The notes under the pieces: generated by a model
Told to the model about the DNA's origin: nothing
What the model saw: only the letters and a program-made list of their open reading frames with translations
Database searches by the model: none
Assembly (NCBI GenBank): GCA_003142355.1
Contig: PLMF01000032.1
Coordinates: 28,810 to 48,698, forward strand
Source of the DNA: Bryobacterales bacterium
GTDB lineage: Bacteria; Acidobacteriota; Terriglobia; Bryobacterales; Bryobacteraceae
Direction: 5' to 3'
DNA length: 19,889 nt
Program-made: the position numbers and the translations under genes
In this document: piece by piece, positions 17,297-19,889 of the stretch
Layout of the letters: the number at the start of each line of letters is the position of its first letter
Position numbering within the stretch: position 1 is the first letter of the stretch

Positions 17297-17827
17297 TCAC
17301 TTCTTGGTCTTCTGTGGGGCGGCCTTGCCGGCGAGCAGGCTGTCGATTTCGGATATGAGCCCGTCCCCTTCGAAGATGTCGCGCGTAAGCAGGCTGTATC
17401 CCCAATCGTTCTTGATAGTGCCGCCGGCATCGATCAGGAAAACGTGCGGCGTATCGAACTTCATGCTTCGCAGGTACGAGTACGCCATCTGACCGGCGTC
17501 GAACAGAATCGGGTAGGTAATACCATGGCCCGAGATGAACTGGGCCACTGAGTTCAGGTTGTCCCCTCCCGAGTTGGCCACCGCGAAGACGGCCACCTTG
17601 TCGCCGTACTTCTGCTGCACTCGCTCCAGCACATCCGCGAATGGGGCGCAATGCCCGCAGGAGGTCTGCATGAATTCCAACAGCACGATCTTGCCGCGAT
17701 AATCGGCCAGGTCATAGACCTGCATCCTGGAATCGGGCAGGGCAAAACCGGGCGCGCGGCGACCGGAGTTCTCACCGGCGGCGAAAAGCGCCGCGGTACA
17801 CAGTAGAATAGCCAGGATAGTTCGCAT
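17297..17827 (-). CDS. TlpA-like exported thioredoxin-fold protein
   Basis: The 176-residue product starts with a signal peptide (MRTILAILLCTAALFAAG, cleavage near 17). A thioredoxin/AhpC-TSA fold follows: APGFALPDSRMQVYDLADYR (25-44), then VLLEFMQTSCGHC (48-60) with redox cysteines C57 and C60, and the cis-proline P127 in DTPHVFLID. It should act as a periplasmic disulfide reductase or peroxiredoxin-like protein, for example in cytochrome c maturation or oxidative defence. The CGHC centre is the PDI-type dipeptide rather than the CGPC of thioredoxin. It lies 11 bp downstream of mtnA and is probably the last gene of that operon. It converges with the TPR membrane protein, 19 bp away, with no visible terminator between them. 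Confidence 0.88.
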   Translation of the reverse strand: MRTILAILLCTAALFAAGENSGRRAPGFALPDSRMQVYDLADYRGKIVLLEFMQTSCGHCAPFADVLERVQQKYGDKVAVFAVANSGGDNLNSVAQFISGHGITYPILFDAGQMAYSYLRSMKFDTPHVFLIDAGGTIKNDWGYSLLTRDIFEGDGLISEIDSLLAGKAAPQKTKK

Positions 17828-17838
17828 TTATGTCCACC

Positions 17839-18885
<1,047 letters not shown>

Positions 18886-18894
18886 TTCATCGGG

Positions 18895-19179
18895 TCACCG
18901 TCCACCTCTCACCATAACCCACCCGGCCGCAAAGACAGTTGGAATGTAAAACATCCCGACCGAAAAACCGGAGATGAACACCCCGAACAGCAGCAGCACG
19001 AATCCCGCGACACGCACCCACATCCTCGGATTTGCCGCCAGCAGAGCCGCCCCAAACATCACAATCTGAAACACGACAAATCTGCCGGGGTAGTCCGGTT
19101 GGTTCGCATAGATCATCGCACCAGTCGCTACATCGGTCACCCCTGCCAACACCGCGGGAAGGAATCTGACGATGCGCAT
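18895..19179 (-). CDS. Small hydrophobic membrane protein of unknown function
   Basis: ATG 19179 with an excellent ribosome site (AGAGGAGAAG, three bases before ATG) starts a 94-residue protein. The frame continues upstream without a stop, but only this part has membrane-protein composition. It shows hydrophobic segments at about 7-24, 34-49, 57-73 and 75-90, so three or four membrane spans, and ends with basic RGGR. No catalytic motif or family is recognised. It lies 11 bp after the CPBP protease and 9 bp before mtnA. Confidence 0.75.
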   Translation of the reverse strand: MRIVRFLPAVLAGVTDVATGAMIYANQPDYPGRFVVFQIVMFGAALLAANPRMWVRVAGFVLLLFGVFISGFSVGMFYIPTVFAAGWVMVRGGR

Positions 19180-19190
19180 GGGCTTCTCCT

Positions 19191-19889
19191 CTACCACATG
19201 TACGGCAGCTCCCTCCGCTGCGCGAACAGCACGAAAAAGAACAGCGCGTTGTAAGACGCGTGCATAATGGCAGCGGCCCTGGTGGATCCGGTTGCCTGAC
19301 GCATCCATCCGAAGGACGCGCCCGCCAGCGCGATCAGCACGGCGTGCCGCCACGAGTTGCCGTATTCCTGGAAGTGCAGCAGCCCGAACGGAATCGTGGC
19401 CGCGAGGACGCCCGGGACCGTGCCCAGGCTGCGCACCAGCAGCGGCTGCAGGAAACCGCGGAACGCCAGTTCTTCGCACAGCGGGCCGAGCGTGACTCCG
19501 AAGGTCGCCAGCAGGATCACCGAAGTGTGGTCTTGCATCATATCCGTAAGCGGCGTGCTGACGTTGGGCGTGTGGATCCAGTAACTGACCAGGGCCACCA
19601 GGAAGGCGGCGCCCAGGCCGCAGATGACATTCCAGAGAAACGGGATGGACGCTCTGGTCCACCCCAGCGAACGCCAGAAGGGACGCTCGTATTGCATCCG
19701 GAACATCAGCCGCAGCCCGCCGAACAAAATACCGTAGCCCAGAAACTGCTCGGACAGGAGTTCGGACACGCGCAGGGCGTGGATGTGAAACAGGAACATC
19801 CCGGCCTTCACCACCGCCCAACCGATCAACATGCTGGGAATCACCAGGCCGGCAAACACCAGCAGATCGAGGTAACCCCAGAAGGGGTA
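19191..19889 (-). CDS. CPBP-family intramembrane metalloprotease, partial (5' end outside window)
   Basis: The frame is open to the right edge; upstream of a GTG at 19859 it still reads hydrophobic YPFWGYLDLLV, so the true start is probably beyond the window. The CPBP (Rce1-like) motifs are all present. Numbered from that GTG they are E129-E130 with R134 (CEELAFRGFLQ), H162 (FGLLHF) and H200 with N204 (HASYN). Four or more membrane segments surround them. Rce1-like members cleave prenylated or other membrane-bound peptides; bacterial ones process bacteriocins or regulators, mostly unassigned. It heads the leftward run of small membrane protein, mtnA and TlpA-like gene. Confidence 0.88.
   Translation of the reverse strand, partial: YPFWGYLDLLVFAGLVIPSMLIGWAVVKAGMFLFHIHALRVSELLSEQFLGYGILFGGLRLMFRMQYERPFWRSLGWTRASIPFLWNVICGLGAAFLVALVSYWIHTPNVSTPLTDMMQDHTSVILLATFGVTLGPLCEELAFRGFLQPLLVRSLGTVPGVLAATIPFGLLHFQEYGNSWRHAVLIALAGASFGWMRQATGSTRAAAIMHASYNALFFFVLFAQRRELPYMW

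Overview
The window is 19.9 kb of GC-rich bacterial chromosome with dense genes, short gaps and many runs of 8 to 40 bp between stop and start. The gene content points to an Acidobacteriota member of the Solibacter/Bryobacter type. The pointers are a VWFA-related secreted protein of the kind amplified in that phylum, Tat-exported Gfo/Idh/MocA oxidoreductases, ISL3 transposase debris, and a mixture of GT-C glycosyltransferases, TPR proteins and CPBP proteases. This assignment is inference from family content, not a database match.

Layout from left to right. Positions 1-1595 (minus) hold the start of a large VWFA-related protein that runs off the left edge. Positions 1690-2257 are a three-frame ISL3 transposase relic close behind that gene's promoter. 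Positions 2306-6935 form a sugar or sugar-acid utilisation locus: a Tat-exported Gfo/Idh/MocA oxidoreductase reads left, and a RhaT-type transporter, a ROK sugar kinase and a Tat-signal enolase-superfamily enzyme read right as a tight operon (the last two overlap by ATGA). Positions 6936-7996 are a lower-GC, decayed stretch holding one exported hypothetical gene split by an in-frame amber stop. Positions 7997-11012 (minus) carry a GT21/HpnI-like glycosyltransferase, an exported M20 peptidase and a solitary HicB-like antitoxin in one direction.

Positions 11073-11549 (minus) are an MntA-HepT toxin-antitoxin locus in which mntA is intact. hepT is destroyed: its N-terminus is in place, its central segment lies inverted on the plus strand, and its C-terminus is gone. 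Positions 11612-13492 encode SelB, so the host probably inserts selenocysteine. Positions 13501-17277 hold two divergent polytopic membrane proteins: a GT39-like GT-C glycosyltransferase and a TMTC-like GT-C protein with a C-terminal TPR region. Positions 17297-19889 (minus) look like one operon: CPBP protease (cut by the right edge), a 94-residue membrane protein, MtnA, and an exported TlpA-like thioredoxin.

I found no tRNA, rRNA, CRISPR array, phage or complete mobile element. No convincing new multi-gene system is visible. The most unusual observations are the micro-inversion that broke hepT and the likely export of a mandelate-racemase-type enzyme that retains every catalytic residue at canonical spacing, next to an exported Gfo/Idh/MocA enzyme.
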